The notes: generated by a model not told the origin, from the sequence alone. A stretch of 64,000 bases of DNA from Streptomyces decoyicus (GCF_019880305.1 NZ_CP082301.1:3658001-3722000), one strand, 5' to 3'; numbered from the stretch's first letter, positions 26,626 to 35,951 are shown. Numbers and translations are program-made.

Positions 26626-28199
26626 AACGCCGGCGTAGCCCGGGTCAGCACCCCGCCGCGGAAGAAGGCCGGGCTGCGGCGCTGCATCACCAGCATGATC
26701 ACGACGCCCAGGAGGAGCAGACCGACGCCGATGACGAACACCGAGCCGACGCCGAAGACCGAACTGCCCGAGCCGTAGGCGGGGTTCCACATGTCGATCA
26801 GGGTCTTGAAGAAGACGGCCGCGAGCAGGACGCCGCCCAGGGCCGGGAAGACGCCCTTGAACAGCAGATCGCGAGCCGAGTTCCGCAGTTCGCGGCGGAA
26901 GAACCAGGCGCAGGCGAAGGCCGTGATCGCGTAGTAGAAGCAGATCATGAGGCCGAGCGCATAGATGGTGTCGATCAGGACGTTCTCGCTGAGGAAGCTC
27001 ATCACGGAGTAGAAGACACCGGTGGCGACGCCGGCCGCGACGGTCGCCTTGCCCGGGGAACGGAACCGCGGATGGATCGTGGCGAAGGACGCCGGCAGCG
27101 CCTCGTACGTGCTCATCGCGAGGACCGTACGGGCCACCGGGATGAAGGTGGTCTGGAGGCTGGCCGCGGCCGAGGCGAGGACCGCGACGAAGAGCAGCAC
27201 GCCGAGCACGGTGCCCATGACGGGGTCGGCGAGGGCGGCGAAGACATTGTCGGCGGTGTCCGGGTTGCCGAGGCCCACGCCCTTGTCGCCGACGCCGGAG
27301 AACATCTGCGCGGCCACGGCGGTGAGCAGGTAGGAACCGATCAGCACGACCATCGCCAGCAGGGCGGCACGGCCGGGCGTCTTCGCGCTGCCGGCGGTCT
27401 CCTCGTTGACGGTGAGACAGGCGTCCCAGCCCCAGAACATGAAGATCGACAGCGACAGGCCCGCCGTGAAGGCGGAGAACGACTGGACGGCGAACGGGTC
27501 GAGCCAGGTCCAGGAGAAGTCGAGGGAGCCGGCGAAGTCGCCGGACTGCGCCTTGATCACGGCCAGCACGACGAACACGGCGAGCACCGCGAGTTGCAGC
27601 CCGACCAGGGCGTACTGGACACCCTTGGTGGCGGTCATGCCGCGGTAGCTGATGGCCGTGGCGACGGCGATGAAGGCCAGACAGGTCAGGACGTGGGCGG
27701 CCTTGTTGCCGTCCAGGTCGGCGATGGCCTGGCTGCCGGTGATTTCGCCGAGCAGCAGGTAGAAGAACGAGGTGGCGACGCCGGCCAGGTTGGAGAGCAC
27801 GATGATCGTCGCGATCACCAGCCCCCAGCCGCACAGCCAGCCGACCCGCGGCCCGAAGGCCTTGACCGTCCAGGTGAAGGAGGTGCCGCAGTCCGGGACC
27901 GCCTTGTTGAGCTCGCGGTAGGCGAAGGCGACCAGCAGCATCGGCAGGAAGCCCGCGAGGAAGACCGCGGGCATCTGCACCCCGACCTCGCCGACCGTGG
28001 GGCCGAGCGTGGAGGTGAGGCAGTAGACGGGCGCGACGGTCGAGATGCCGATGACCGCGCTGCCGAGCAGGCCCACGGAGTTGCCGCTGAGGCCCTTGCT
28101 GCGGGTGCCACCGGGGGCGCCGCTGCGGGTGTCACTGCCGGTAGCGCCGACGCTCGTTACCGTGTCTCCGGCCTGGGGGCGGGGGTCAACCTGAACCAT
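26610..28199 (-). CDS. APC-family amino acid permease
   Basis: 529 residues, about 12-14 membrane helices. GISTVAPVYCLTSTLG in the first helix, FAYRELNKAVPDCGTSFTW and the FWGWDACLTVNEETAGS loop are hallmarks of APC transporters (AspT/PotE-like group). It should import an amino acid or amine with protons. ATG 28199 has no clear ribosome site and may be leaderless; the next 260 bases upstream are relatively AT-rich and likely contain its promoter. Confidence 0.92.
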   Translation of the reverse strand: MVQVDPRPQAGDTVTSVGATGSDTRSGAPGGTRSKGLSGNSVGLLGSAVIGISTVAPVYCLTSTLGPTVGEVGVQMPAVFLAGFLPMLLVAFAYRELNKAVPDCGTSFTWTVKAFGPRVGWLCGWGLVIATIIVLSNLAGVATSFFYLLLGEITGSQAIADLDGNKAAHVLTCLAFIAVATAISYRGMTATKGVQYALVGLQLAVLAVFVVLAVIKAQSGDFAGSLDFSWTWLDPFAVQSFSAFTAGLSLSIFMFWGWDACLTVNEETAGSAKTPGRAALLAMVVLIGSYLLTAVAAQMFSGVGDKGVGLGNPDTADNVFAALADPVMGTVLGVLLFVAVLASAAASLQTTFIPVARTVLAMSTYEALPASFATIHPRFRSPGKATVAAGVATGVFYSVMSFLSENVLIDTIYALGLMICFYYAITAFACAWFFRRELRNSARDLLFKGVFPALGGVLLAAVFFKTLIDMWNPAYGSGSSVFGVGSVFVIGVGLLLLGVVIMLVMQRRSPAFFRGGVLTRATPALVVED

Positions 28200-28461
28200 G
28201 AACAGGACGTTAAGCGCTGCTGTATCCGTATCCGGAAGATCATCCTCCGCACTTCATTCCTTCATTCCACAGGCCAGAAAACCCATCAGTCGCGCAAAGC
28301 AAAGACAGAATCCGAGTCCAACCTTTGCCTTAACGACTTCGACATACATCTTTCGCATTGCGAGAACCGCAGCACTGTCCGTTTTGCGCCGGTTCCAAAT
28401 TTTCCCGTCGGGCTTCCGCACGCCCGAGGACGGCCCTCCGGCCTCCGCCCGCGTCCCGCCC

Positions 28462-29919
28462 TCACCCCGGCCAGACGATCGCCTGGAGCTCGCTGTACGC
28501 ATGCAGCGCGTACGAGCCCACGTCGCGCCCCACCCCGCTCTTCTTGAAGCCTCCGAACGGCGCTTCCATGTTCCGGCCGACCGTGTTCACCCCGACCCCG
28601 CCGGCCCGCAGCTGCCCGGCCACGCGGAAGGCGCGGGCGATATCACCGGACCAGACGTAGTCGATGAGCCCGTAGTCGCTGTCGTTGGCGAGAGCCACGC
28701 CTTCGTCCTCGTCGTCGAAGGGCACGACCACGACGACCGGACCGAAGATCTCCTCCCGTACGACCCGCATGTCGGGGGTGCAGTCGGCGAGCAGCGTCGG
28801 CGCCACATAGAAGCCGCGCTCCGGAGCGGACGGCCGCGCCCCGCCCGCCACGACCCGTGCGCCCTCCTTTCTGCCCAGCTCCACATACGACTCGACCCGG
28901 TCGCGGTGTGCGGCCGAGATCACCGGCCCGACCACCGTCCCCGGCGCCCGGGGGTCGCCGACCGTGAGCTGCCCGATGTAGCGCGTGAGCCGCTCGACCA
29001 GCGCCTCGTACACCCCTCGCTGCACGATCACCCGCGTCGGCGCCGTGCAGATCTGCCCGCTGTAGAAGGAGTACGTCGTGCCGATGCCGGCCACCGCCGA
29101 GTCCAGGTCCGCGTCGTCGAAGACCACCGCGGCTCCCTTGCCGCCCAGCTCCATGAGCTGGCGTTTCATCCCGCGTCCGCACACCTCGGCGATGCGCTGC
29201 CCGACGGCCGTCGAGCCCGTGAAGCTCACCATGTCCACGTCCGGCGAGTCCACGGCCGCCTCACCGGCCGCCACGGAAGCGCCGCTGACGACGTTCACCA
29301 CCCCCGGCGGCACCCCCGCCTCCGCCAGCGCCGCCGCCATCCGGTACACCGACAGCGGGTCCTGCGGAGCGGGCTTGACGACGACGGTGTTGCCCATGGC
29401 CAGCGCCGGGGCGATCTTGCCCGCCGGGTTGGCCCACGGGTTGTTGTAGGAGGTGATGCAGGTGACGACGCCGACGGGCCGGCGTGCGGCGAGCGCGCCC
29501 AGCACCCCCGCCTTCCCCATCGGCCCCGCCTCGTTGATCTGCGGCGGCAGCCCCTGCTCGACCGGCTCCAGCGCCCCCTTCGCATACCGCCGGAAGCGCG
29601 CCACCCCCACCGCGACCTGCATCCCGCGCGCGGTCGCGGTCGTGGCGCCGCTCTCCGCCCGAGCGAGCTCGGCATGCGCCGCGAAGTCGCGCTGGATCAC
29701 CTCCGCGGCCCGGTCGAGGACCGCGGCGCGCTCCTGCGGCGACGTACGGGACCAGGCCCCGAAGGCCTCGCGCGCCGCGGCCGCCGCCTCGTGGACCTGC
29801 GCCCGGCTCGCCTCGGGCGCGAGCCCGACGACCTCTTCCGTCGCCGGATCGACGACCTCGTAGTGGCCGCCGTCGGGCTCGACCCACTCACCACCGATGA
29901 ACAGCCGCCCCACGGACAT
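28462..29919 (-). CDS. Aldehyde dehydrogenase family protein
   Basis: 485 residues from ATG 29919, preceded by GGGGGA. All ALDH elements are present: ITSYNNPWANPAGKIAPALAMGNT, FTGSTAVGQRI, the glutamate in LMELGGKG and the catalytic cysteine in GQICTAP. EIFGPVV and FGGFKKSG follow near the C-terminus. It oxidises an aldehyde to an acid with NAD(P)+. It is last in a probable operon LLM oxidoreductase - amidohydrolase - ALDH led by two CTGACG operators at 33 kb, suggesting a catabolic aldehyde as substrate. Confidence 0.92.
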   Translation of the reverse strand: MSVGRLFIGGEWVEPDGGHYEVVDPATEEVVGLAPEASRAQVHEAAAAAREAFGAWSRTSPQERAAVLDRAAEVIQRDFAAHAELARAESGATTATARGMQVAVGVARFRRYAKGALEPVEQGLPPQINEAGPMGKAGVLGALAARRPVGVVTCITSYNNPWANPAGKIAPALAMGNTVVVKPAPQDPLSVYRMAAALAEAGVPPGVVNVVSGASVAAGEAAVDSPDVDMVSFTGSTAVGQRIAEVCGRGMKRQLMELGGKGAAVVFDDADLDSAVAGIGTTYSFYSGQICTAPTRVIVQRGVYEALVERLTRYIGQLTVGDPRAPGTVVGPVISAAHRDRVESYVELGRKEGARVVAGGARPSAPERGFYVAPTLLADCTPDMRVVREEIFGPVVVVVPFDDEDEGVALANDSDYGLIDYVWSGDIARAFRVAGQLRAGGVGVNTVGRNMEAPFGGFKKSGVGRDVGSYALHAYSELQAIVWPG

Positions 29920-29952
29920 CAATTCCCCCTCACCGCCCCCATGCCCCGCCTC

Positions 29953-29988
29953 ACGCACCACGTCTCCACCACGCACCACGTCTCCACC
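29953..29988. repeat. 18-bp direct repeat, two copies
   Basis: ACGCACCACGTCTCCACC occurs at 29953-29970 and 29971-29988 in the 117-base gap between the amidohydrolase stop and the ALDH start. Confidence 0.85.
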
Positions 29989-30036
29989 ACACCCCACCCC
30001 ACCAGCCTCAACGCCCGCACCCCCGCCCCACCGGCG

Positions 30037-31776
30037 TCACTTCGTGCTCACCGTCCTCGTGTCCCGCCCCGACCGCAGCACCGTCCCCGGTACCGCGCCG
30101 GTCACCACGTCCTCGCGGATCGTCTCGACACCGTTGACCCACACCGCGTTGATGCCGATCGCCCGGGAATCCAGGCGCGGGCTGTCGCCCGGCAGATCGT
30201 GCACGAGCGTGGCCTTGCCCGCGTCGATCCGCTCCGGGTCGAAGAGGACGAGATCCGCATGCCACCCCTCCTCGATACGTCCCCTCTCCCGCAGACCGAA
30301 GAGCTGCGCGGGGTCGTCGGTGAGCATCTTGACGGCCTGCTCGAGACCCACCAGCTTCCTGCCCCGCAGACAGTCGCCGAGGAAGCGCGTCGTGTACGGC
30401 GCACCGCACATCCGGTCCAGATGCGCGCCCGCGTCCGAGCCGCCCAGCAGCACGTCCTCGTGCTGCCAGGTCTCCGCGCGCAGCGCCCAGGAGGCCGGGT
30501 CGTTGTCGGTGGGCATGGGCCAAAGGACCGTCCGCAGCTGGTCGTTGGCGCAGATCTCGATCAGGCAGGCGAAGGGCTCCTGGCCACGCTCGGCCGCGAT
30601 GTCCTGCACGACGCGCCCGGTCAGCCCCTCGTTCGCCGTGGAGTAGGTGTCCCCGATGACGTACCGGCCGAAGTGGGCGAGCCGCCGGAAGACCCCCGCC
30701 TCCTTGCTCTCCGCGCGCCGCAGCATCTCGGCCCGGACGACGGGGTCGCGGAGCTTCGCGATCCGCTCGGGCACCGGCAGGCCCAGGATCTCGCCCCAGC
30801 CGGGGATCAGGTTCAGGGCGCAGAAGGTGCCGAGGGACATGTTCATGGGGGTGAGGATCGGCATCGTCAGCGCCACGATCCGGCCGCCGGCCTCCCGGGC
30901 CCGCTCGCTGGCGATCAGCTGCCTCGGTACCCGCTCGGGCACCGCCGCGTCGATCGTCAGGACGTTCCAGTTCAGCGGCCGGCCTGCCTCGGCACTCATC
31001 GCCACGAACAGCTCGATCTCCTCGTCGCTGAACTGGTCGAGGCAGCCCGCCACGATCGCCTCGATCTGGGTGCCCTCGTGCGCGGCGACGGCCCGCGACA
31101 GCGCGAGCAGCTCCGCCGGCCGGGCATGCCGGGAGGCGACCGGCTTTCCGTCGCCGTCGGAATGGGTGGCGGACTGCGTGGTGGACAGGCCCCACGCCCC
31201 GGCCTCCATCGCCTCATGGAAGAGCGCCAGCATCTCTTCCATCTGTGCGGGCGTCGGCTGCCCGCCGACGGCGTCCTCCCCCATGACGTAGCGCCGCAGC
31301 GCGCAATGTCCCACCATGAAGCCCGCGTTGACGGCGATCCGCCCCTCCAGCGCGTCCAGGTACTCGCCGAACGAGCTCCATGACCAGGGCGCGCCCTCTT
31401 CGAGCGCCACCAGGGACATGCCCTCGACCTTGGACATCATCCGGCGGGTGTAGTCGGCGTCGGCGGGCCGCCCGGGGTGCAGCGGTGCGAGCGTGAAACC
31501 GCAGTTGCCGCCCGCCACGGTCGTCACCCCGTGGTTGAGCGAGGGGGTCGCGTACGGGTCCCAGAACAGCTGCGCGTCGTAGTGGGTGTGCGGATCGACG
31601 AAACCGGGGGCGAGGACGAGACCGGCCGCGTCCTCGCTCGTCCCCGCCTCCTCGGTGACGGTGCCGGGCGGGGCGACGACGGCGATACGGCCGTCGCGGA
31701 TGCCGACGTCGGCGGTGTACGAGGGCGCGCCCGTCCCGTCCACAACGGTCGCGCCCTTGATCAGGTGGTCGAGCAC
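30037..31776 (-). CDS. Amidohydrolase, N-acyl-D-amino-acid deacylase (D-aminoacylase) family
   Basis: 579 residues from GTG 31776, behind AAGGGGG. A composite amidohydrolase fold: N-terminal LIKGATVVDGTG, metal-binding DPHTHYDAQ, a mid-domain HCALRRYVMG, GGSDAGAH holding the conserved Asp, and a C-terminal ADLVLFDP strand. Characterised relatives cut N-acyl-D-amino acids, but this subgroup (COG3653-like) is broad and often sits in fatty or cyclic acid catabolic clusters. It lies 75 bases after the LLM gene and is probably cotranscribed with it. Confidence 0.88.
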   Translation of the reverse strand: MLDHLIKGATVVDGTGAPSYTADVGIRDGRIAVVAPPGTVTEEAGTSEDAAGLVLAPGFVDPHTHYDAQLFWDPYATPSLNHGVTTVAGGNCGFTLAPLHPGRPADADYTRRMMSKVEGMSLVALEEGAPWSWSSFGEYLDALEGRIAVNAGFMVGHCALRRYVMGEDAVGGQPTPAQMEEMLALFHEAMEAGAWGLSTTQSATHSDGDGKPVASRHARPAELLALSRAVAAHEGTQIEAIVAGCLDQFSDEEIELFVAMSAEAGRPLNWNVLTIDAAVPERVPRQLIASERAREAGGRIVALTMPILTPMNMSLGTFCALNLIPGWGEILGLPVPERIAKLRDPVVRAEMLRRAESKEAGVFRRLAHFGRYVIGDTYSTANEGLTGRVVQDIAAERGQEPFACLIEICANDQLRTVLWPMPTDNDPASWALRAETWQHEDVLLGGSDAGAHLDRMCGAPYTTRFLGDCLRGRKLVGLEQAVKMLTDDPAQLFGLRERGRIEEGWHADLVLFDPERIDAGKATLVHDLPGDSPRLDSRAIGINAVWVNGVETIREDVVTGAVPGTVLRSGRDTRTVSTK

Positions 31777-31851
31777 GGGCTGTGCCCCCTTCCCCCTAGG
31801 CGGATAGGCGGAACTCCGCGGGTTCAGGCCCCGCGGCCTGGCGCCGCGGAT

Positions 31852-32976
31852 TCAGCCGCCCGCGGCCTGGCGGAACCGGGTCGTCCGGTGCACCGGATCC
31901 GTGTCGATCTTCGGGATCACGTGTTCGCCGATGAGCTTGACCGTGTTCATCGTGTCCTCGTACGAGACCCCGATCGGCAGCCCGAAGCTCAGCTGGTCGG
32001 CACCGGCCCGGTCCCAGCGCTTGCACTGCTGGAGCACCTCGTCCGGGTTGCCGCAGATCATCAGCTCCTCGGCGATCAGCAGCTCGATGATCTCGGCGGT
32101 GTAGTCGGGCAGCAGCTCGGGCCACTCGGGGATGCCGTCGGGCCGCGGGAAGGTGTCGTGGTAGCGGAAGACCAGCGACTGGAGGTAGTTGAGCTCCCCG
32201 TTGACGGCGATCTCCACCGCCTTGTCATGCGTCTCGGCACAGATCGCCGTCGACGTCACCATCACGTTGTCGTTGACGAAGTCGCCGACCGGCTCGGCCT
32301 CCCGGATCGCCGTCTTGTACTGCTCCAGCACCCACTCCATGTCGGAGACCTTCTGCACGCTGAAGCCGAGGACACCCAGGCCCTTCTTGGCCGCCATGGC
32401 GTACGAGGAGGGCGATCCGGCCGCGTACCACATCGCCGGGTGGGAGGCCCCGTACGGCTTGGGGAAGATCTTGCGCGGCGGCAGCTGCCAGTGTTTGCCC
32501 TGGAACCCGACGTACTCCTCCTGGAGCCACATCTTCGGGAACTCGGCGATGGTCTCTTCCCAGATCTCCTTGGTGTGGTTCATGTCGGTGATGCCCGGCA
32601 GGAACCCCAGGATCTCGTGGCTGCCGGCGCCGCGTCCGCTGCCGAACTCGAAGCGGCCCTCGCTGAGGTGGTCGAGCATGGCGACCTTCTCGGCGACCTT
32701 CACCGGGTGGTTGACCTGGGCGAGGGGGTTGAAGATCCCCGAGCCCAGATGGATCCGCTCGGTCGCATGGGCCAGATAGCCGAGGAAGACGTCATTGGCG
32801 GAGAGGTGCGAGTACTCCTCCAGGAAGTGGTGCTCGGACGCCCAGGCGTACTTGAAGCCGGACTTGTCCGCCTGGATGACGTACTCGGTCTCCTCCATCA
32901 GCGCCTTGTGCTCCGCGAGCGGATCGGTCTCGGCCCGCTTGCCCACGTATCCCTGTACAAAGAGCCCGAATTCCAA
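31852..32976 (-). CDS. LLM-class flavin-dependent monooxygenase/oxidoreductase
   Basis: 374 residues. The luciferase-like fold is clear: AWASEHHFLEEYSHLS, IHLGSGIFNPLAQVNHPVKVAEKVAMLDHLS and GRFEFGSGRGAGSHEI. The start is TTG 32976; an in-frame TGA lies three codons upstream, so no ATG or GTG is available before it. The ribosome site is poor. Two CTGACG palindromes lie 36 and 112 bases upstream. It is first in the probable operon with the amidohydrolase and ALDH. Whether it uses FMN or F420 and which substrate it attacks cannot be read. Confidence 0.88.
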   Translation of the reverse strand: MEFGLFVQGYVGKRAETDPLAEHKALMEETEYVIQADKSGFKYAWASEHHFLEEYSHLSANDVFLGYLAHATERIHLGSGIFNPLAQVNHPVKVAEKVAMLDHLSEGRFEFGSGRGAGSHEILGFLPGITDMNHTKEIWEETIAEFPKMWLQEEYVGFQGKHWQLPPRKIFPKPYGASHPAMWYAAGSPSSYAMAAKKGLGVLGFSVQKVSDMEWVLEQYKTAIREAEPVGDFVNDNVMVTSTAICAETHDKAVEIAVNGELNYLQSLVFRYHDTFPRPDGIPEWPELLPDYTAEIIELLIAEELMICGNPDEVLQQCKRWDRAGADQLSFGLPIGVSYEDTMNTVKLIGEHVIPKIDTDPVHRTTRFRQAAGG

Positions 32977-33011
32977 GGAGGTTCACCGTCCCCTGAGCCA
33001 TGCAGCCATTT

Positions 33012-33026
33012 CTGACGTACCGTCAG
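33012..33026. promoter_or_regulatory. CTGACG operator, proximal site of LLM operon
   Basis: Perfect palindrome arms: CTGACG-TAC-CGTCAG, 36 bases upstream of the TTG start at 32976. Confidence 0.75.
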
Positions 33027-33087
33027 ATTCGATGTGCCGACTGTTCCACCGCACCCGGGGAGCGTCAATAGCCGCCGCCGAGGTTGC

Positions 33088-33102
33088 CTGACGCAGCGTC
33101 AG
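33088..33102. promoter_or_regulatory. CTGACG operator, distal site, overlapping the SDR stop codon
   Basis: CTGACG-CAG-CGTCAG. It covers the stop codon (33099-33101) of the SDR gene upstream and is 76 bases from the proximal site. Confidence 0.7.
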
Positions 33103-33884
33103 GTAACACTGACCCCCGCCAGCCAGCCGCCGTCGACGACGAACGGCTGCCCGGTGATGTACGACGAGTCCTCGCACGACAGGAAGAGCGCCAGCTTGGC
33201 GACCTCCTCCGGCTGCCCGATCCGGCCCAGCGGCACCAGCTTCTGGTAGAGCTCGTCCACGGCCCGCTTCGACTCGGCGGGATCGGCGGCCGGATCGAGC
33301 GCGGCCGGGTTGGTCATCGGGGTGTCCACCGCCCCCGGGCACACCGCGTTGACCCGGATCTTCTTGCTCGCCAGCTCCACCGCGGCGACCCGGGTCAGCC
33401 CGAGGACCGCATGCTTGGTCGCGGCATACGCACCGACGAAGGCCATGCCCGTAAGCGCCGTGTACGAGGCCGTGTTGACGATCGTGCCGCCACCGGCCGC
33501 CTCTATCTCGGGCGCCACCGTACGGATCCCCAGAAAGCAGCCGACCTGGTTGACCTGCACGACCTGCTGGAACTCCGCCAGCGGCGTGGACACCAGCTCG
33601 TTGAAGCGCAGTATCCCGGCGTTGTTGACCAGCCCGTCGATCTTCCCGAAGGCGTCCTTGGCCGCGACCGCCGCGGCCTCCCAGTCCGCCTCCTGCGTCA
33701 CATCCAGATGGACGAAGCGGGCCCGGTCCTCCCCCAGCTCCTTGGCCAGCGCCTCGCCCTGCGCATCGAGCACGTCCCCCAGCACGACCTTCGCACCCTC
33801 CGCGACGAACAGCCGCGCCTCCTGCTCACCCTGCCCGCGCGCCGCACCCGTCACGATCACAACCCGCCCGTCGAGCTTGCCCAT
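33099..33884 (-). CDS. SDR-family oxidoreductase, hydroxysteroid dehydrogenase-like
   Basis: 261 residues; ATG 33884 has GAGGAG nine bases upstream. Classical SDR motifs: [26 protein letters not shown] and VDGGW. From memory it resembles the mycobacterial FabG3 type 3-alpha/20-beta-hydroxysteroid dehydrogenase ([13 protein letters not shown] and the RFVHLDVTQ region). NAD-linked oxidation of a cyclic alcohol is plausible. It follows the LLM gene at 34 kb by 123 bases and probably shares its operators. Confidence 0.88.
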   Translation of the reverse strand: MGKLDGRVVIVTGAARGQGEQEARLFVAEGAKVVLGDVLDAQGEALAKELGEDRARFVHLDVTQEADWEAAAVAAKDAFGKIDGLVNNAGILRFNELVSTPLAEFQQVVQVNQVGCFLGIRTVAPEIEAAGGGTIVNTASYTALTGMAFVGAYAATKHAVLGLTRVAAVELASKKIRVNAVCPGAVDTPMTNPAALDPAADPAESKRAVDELYQKLVPLGRIGQPEEVAKLALFLSCEDSSYITGQPFVVDGGWLAGVSVT

Positions 33885-33950
33885 GCCTGCACTCCTCTGC
33901 TGGTGAGTACGTTCCCGCCCCTCCGGCCCGTCGGCTGTGAGCCGCCAGGG

Positions 33951-34015
33951 GTCAGCCGTCAGCCTCAGCCGTCCAGCCGTCAGCCGTCAGCCGTCAGCCG
34001 TCAGCCGTCAGCCGT
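33951..34015. repeat. 7-bp tandem array (CAGCCGT), six perfect copies plus variants
   Basis: Perfect heptamers run from 33974 to 34015, with imperfect ones back to 33951. The array fills much of the gap between two leftward genes and contains the LLM stop codon (34008-34010). On the minus strand it reads as repeated CTGACGG, so it carries the CTGACG half-site every seven bases. Confidence 0.85.
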
Positions 34016-34976
34016 TGAGCAACGGCGCGACATCCGTCCCGAACGCCGCCATCTGATCCGTCAGTTCGCTCCTGCTGCGGCAGCGGAACCGCACCTGGAT
34101 CTGCGCGACACCCATCGCGGCGTACTCCCGCAACGACGCGGCGATCCGCTCCGGCGCCCCGGACAGGGTCCGCCGGCCGACCTCCCACCCCGGCTCGCCG
34201 ACGTACAGCGGTTCGGCGATGGTGCCGATCACGGCGGGCTCGTCGATACCGGCCGCCTCCCGCAGCCTCCGCAGCTTCCCGATCTGCGCCGGCAGGTCCG
34301 CCCGCCGGTCCCCCTGCGGCAGCCAGCCGTCGCCGCGCACCGCGGCCCGGCGTACGGCGGCGGGCGAGGAGCCGCCCACCCAGACCGGCGGCCGCGGCGT
34401 CTGCACGGGCCGCGGCGCCTGCCCCAGCCCCTCGAACGCGAACCGCTCCCCCGCGAACGTCGGGAACTCCTCCGGCCCCAGTGCCGCCTTCAGCGCATCG
34501 ACCGTCTCGTCCAGCACCGCCCCACGCCGCTCGAAGTCCACCCCGAGCGCCTCGAACTCCTCCGTGACGTGCCCGGCCCCCACCCCGAGAATCAGCCGCC
34601 CGCCGGAGAGCCGGTCGAGCGTCGCGTACTGCTTGGCCGTGACCAGCGGATGCTTCAGCCCGACCACCGCGACATGGCTGAGCAGCCGCACCCGCTCGGT
34701 GACGGCGGCCAGATGCGCAAGAGTGGCGACCGGGTCGTACCAGACGGTGCCCATCGCCTCGGCCAGCCGCCGCGGAATCGCGAGGTGCTCGCAGCAGGCG
34801 ATATACGCGAACCCGTACCGGTCGGCGGCCTGTGCGATCGCCACCAGGTCGACGGGCCCGGCCGCGGCCTCCCAGCTCTCCGCATAAAGAGTGCTCTGCG
34901 ACTGCACCGGCAACTGCATCCCGTACACCAGCCGCCCGTCCTCCGGCCGCCACACCTCACCGCGCACGCCGTCCAC
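34008..34976 (-). CDS. LLM-class oxidoreductase, TIGR03619-like (F420-type)
   Basis: About 322 residues if started at GTG 34976 (GGGAGG close upstream); GTG 34928 and ATG 34919 are possible, and the recognisable fold starts at RLVYGMQLPVQ. The frame is open to 35054, but that would cover both operators. Family features: ACCEHLAIPRRL, LLSHVAVVGLKHPLVTAKQ, GRLILGVGAGHVTEEFEALG and PPVWVGGSSPAAVRRAA. It is probably an F420-linked oxidoreductase in the same catabolic programme as the SDR that follows. Confidence 0.85.
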   Translation of the reverse strand: MDGVRGEVWRPEDGRLVYGMQLPVQSQSTLYAESWEAAAGPVDLVAIAQAADRYGFAYIACCEHLAIPRRLAEAMGTVWYDPVATLAHLAAVTERVRLLSHVAVVGLKHPLVTAKQYATLDRLSGGRLILGVGAGHVTEEFEALGVDFERRGAVLDETVDALKAALGPEEFPTFAGERFAFEGLGQAPRPVQTPRPPVWVGGSSPAAVRRAAVRGDGWLPQGDRRADLPAQIGKLRRLREAAGIDEPAVIGTIAEPLYVGEPGWEVGRRTLSGAPERIAASLREYAAMGVAQIQVRFRCRSRSELTDQMAAFGTDVAPLLNG

Positions 34977-34991
34977 AGGCCCTCCCGCAAT

Positions 34992-35006
34992 CTGACGATG
35001 CGTCAC
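34992..35006. promoter_or_regulatory. CTGACG operator, proximal site of LLM/SDR operon
   Basis: CTGACG-ATG-CGTCAC, one mismatch in the last base of the right arm, 16 bases upstream of GTG 34976. Confidence 0.65.
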
Positions 35007-35035
35007 ACATCTCGCGCGACGACACATCGTCGCGC

Positions 35036-35050
35036 CTGACGCTCCATCAG
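35036..35050. promoter_or_regulatory. CTGACG operator, distal site of LLM/SDR operon
   Basis: CTGACG-CTC-CATCAG, 44 bases from the proximal site. Confidence 0.65.
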
Positions 35051-35078
35051 ACAAGGGCGGGCGCCCGGGTGCAGTCGG

Positions 35079-35951
35079 CTACACGGCTCCCCGGGAGGCC
35101 CGCCACATCGTGTGTTCGCGGCTGATCGCCTCCTCGGCGTCGGCCACCTCCTGCATCCAGTCCGACTCCTCATGGGTCGCGGACAGCCGCTGGTGCACGA
35201 TGCTCAGTTCGGTGGCCGCGAAGGTGTAGGCACGGCCGAGCGACTCGTACTGCCGCACCGCGAACCAGGCGGCACCGGCACCCAGCACGGCCGCGAGCAC
35301 ACCGGGCAGATCAAAGTCGATGACCTTCAGCAGGCGCAGCACGGCGGCGAGCACACCGAGCCCCTCCACAACGATGAGGCCGATCCGCCAGCGACGGGCC
35401 AGGGCGATGTTCACGGCCGCCTTGGTTCCGTACCACTGCTGCTGATCCACGATGCGCCCGGCGAGATACGCCTGCTTACGGCACGCGAACGGGCTGCGGC
35501 GCAACTCGCCCATGGCCTGGGTGGCGGCCATGGAGCCCACCGGCACGATGCTGTCGGCCGGCGCCTCCCTGAGCAGGACCTCCAGCCGCTCGTGGAATCT
35601 GCGGTCCGCGGCGTCCGCGGGCAGCGTGGCCGGGAACGGCTCGCCCGCCACCGCGTACCGCCAGGACAGCGTCTTCGCCGACTCCGCAAGGGCACGCCCG
35701 TCGTACCAGGCGCGCTCCGGCCGCTCCGTGAGCATCCACACCTCCAAGTAGACGGTCGCCAAGAAGGCCAGGAGCACCACCGTGACCGCGGCGTGGTTGC
35801 TCGATACCGCGCAAACGGCAGCCGCAATCGCCAGTAACAGCCGCCATTTCGTGCCCCGCATATGGCGGCGCTGCCCCGAAATCGAAGCGGCATCCGCCGA
35901 CCGGAACACCGCCGGAAAATCCTCTTCGCCGAGTGTTCGCCCCTCGCTCAC
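35079..35951 (-). CDS. DUF4231 (SLATT-like) two-helix membrane protein
   Basis: About 290 residues from GTG 35951 (GAGGGGG nine bases upstream); ATG 35981 or 36035 would lengthen it. A first hydrophobic pair (WRLLLAIAAAVCAV, AVTVVLLAFLATVYLEVWML) is followed by ERAWYDGRALAESAKTLSWRYAVAGEPF, a pattern I associate with DUF4231. A second membrane hairpin (IGLIVVEGLGVLAAVLRLL and VLAAVLGAGAAWFAV) and a helical tail follow. SLATT-type proteins are predicted membrane effectors in bacterial conflict systems. It is divergent from a TIR-domain gene, consistent with a defence pair. Confidence 0.7.
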   Translation of the reverse strand: MSEGRTLGEEDFPAVFRSADAASISGQRRHMRGTKWRLLLAIAAAVCAVSSNHAAVTVVLLAFLATVYLEVWMLTERPERAWYDGRALAESAKTLSWRYAVAGEPFPATLPADAADRRFHERLEVLLREAPADSIVPVGSMAATQAMGELRRSPFACRKQAYLAGRIVDQQQWYGTKAAVNIALARRWRIGLIVVEGLGVLAAVLRLLKVIDFDLPGVLAAVLGAGAAWFAVRQYESLGRAYTFAATELSIVHQRLSATHEESDWMQEVADAEEAISREHTMWRASRGAV

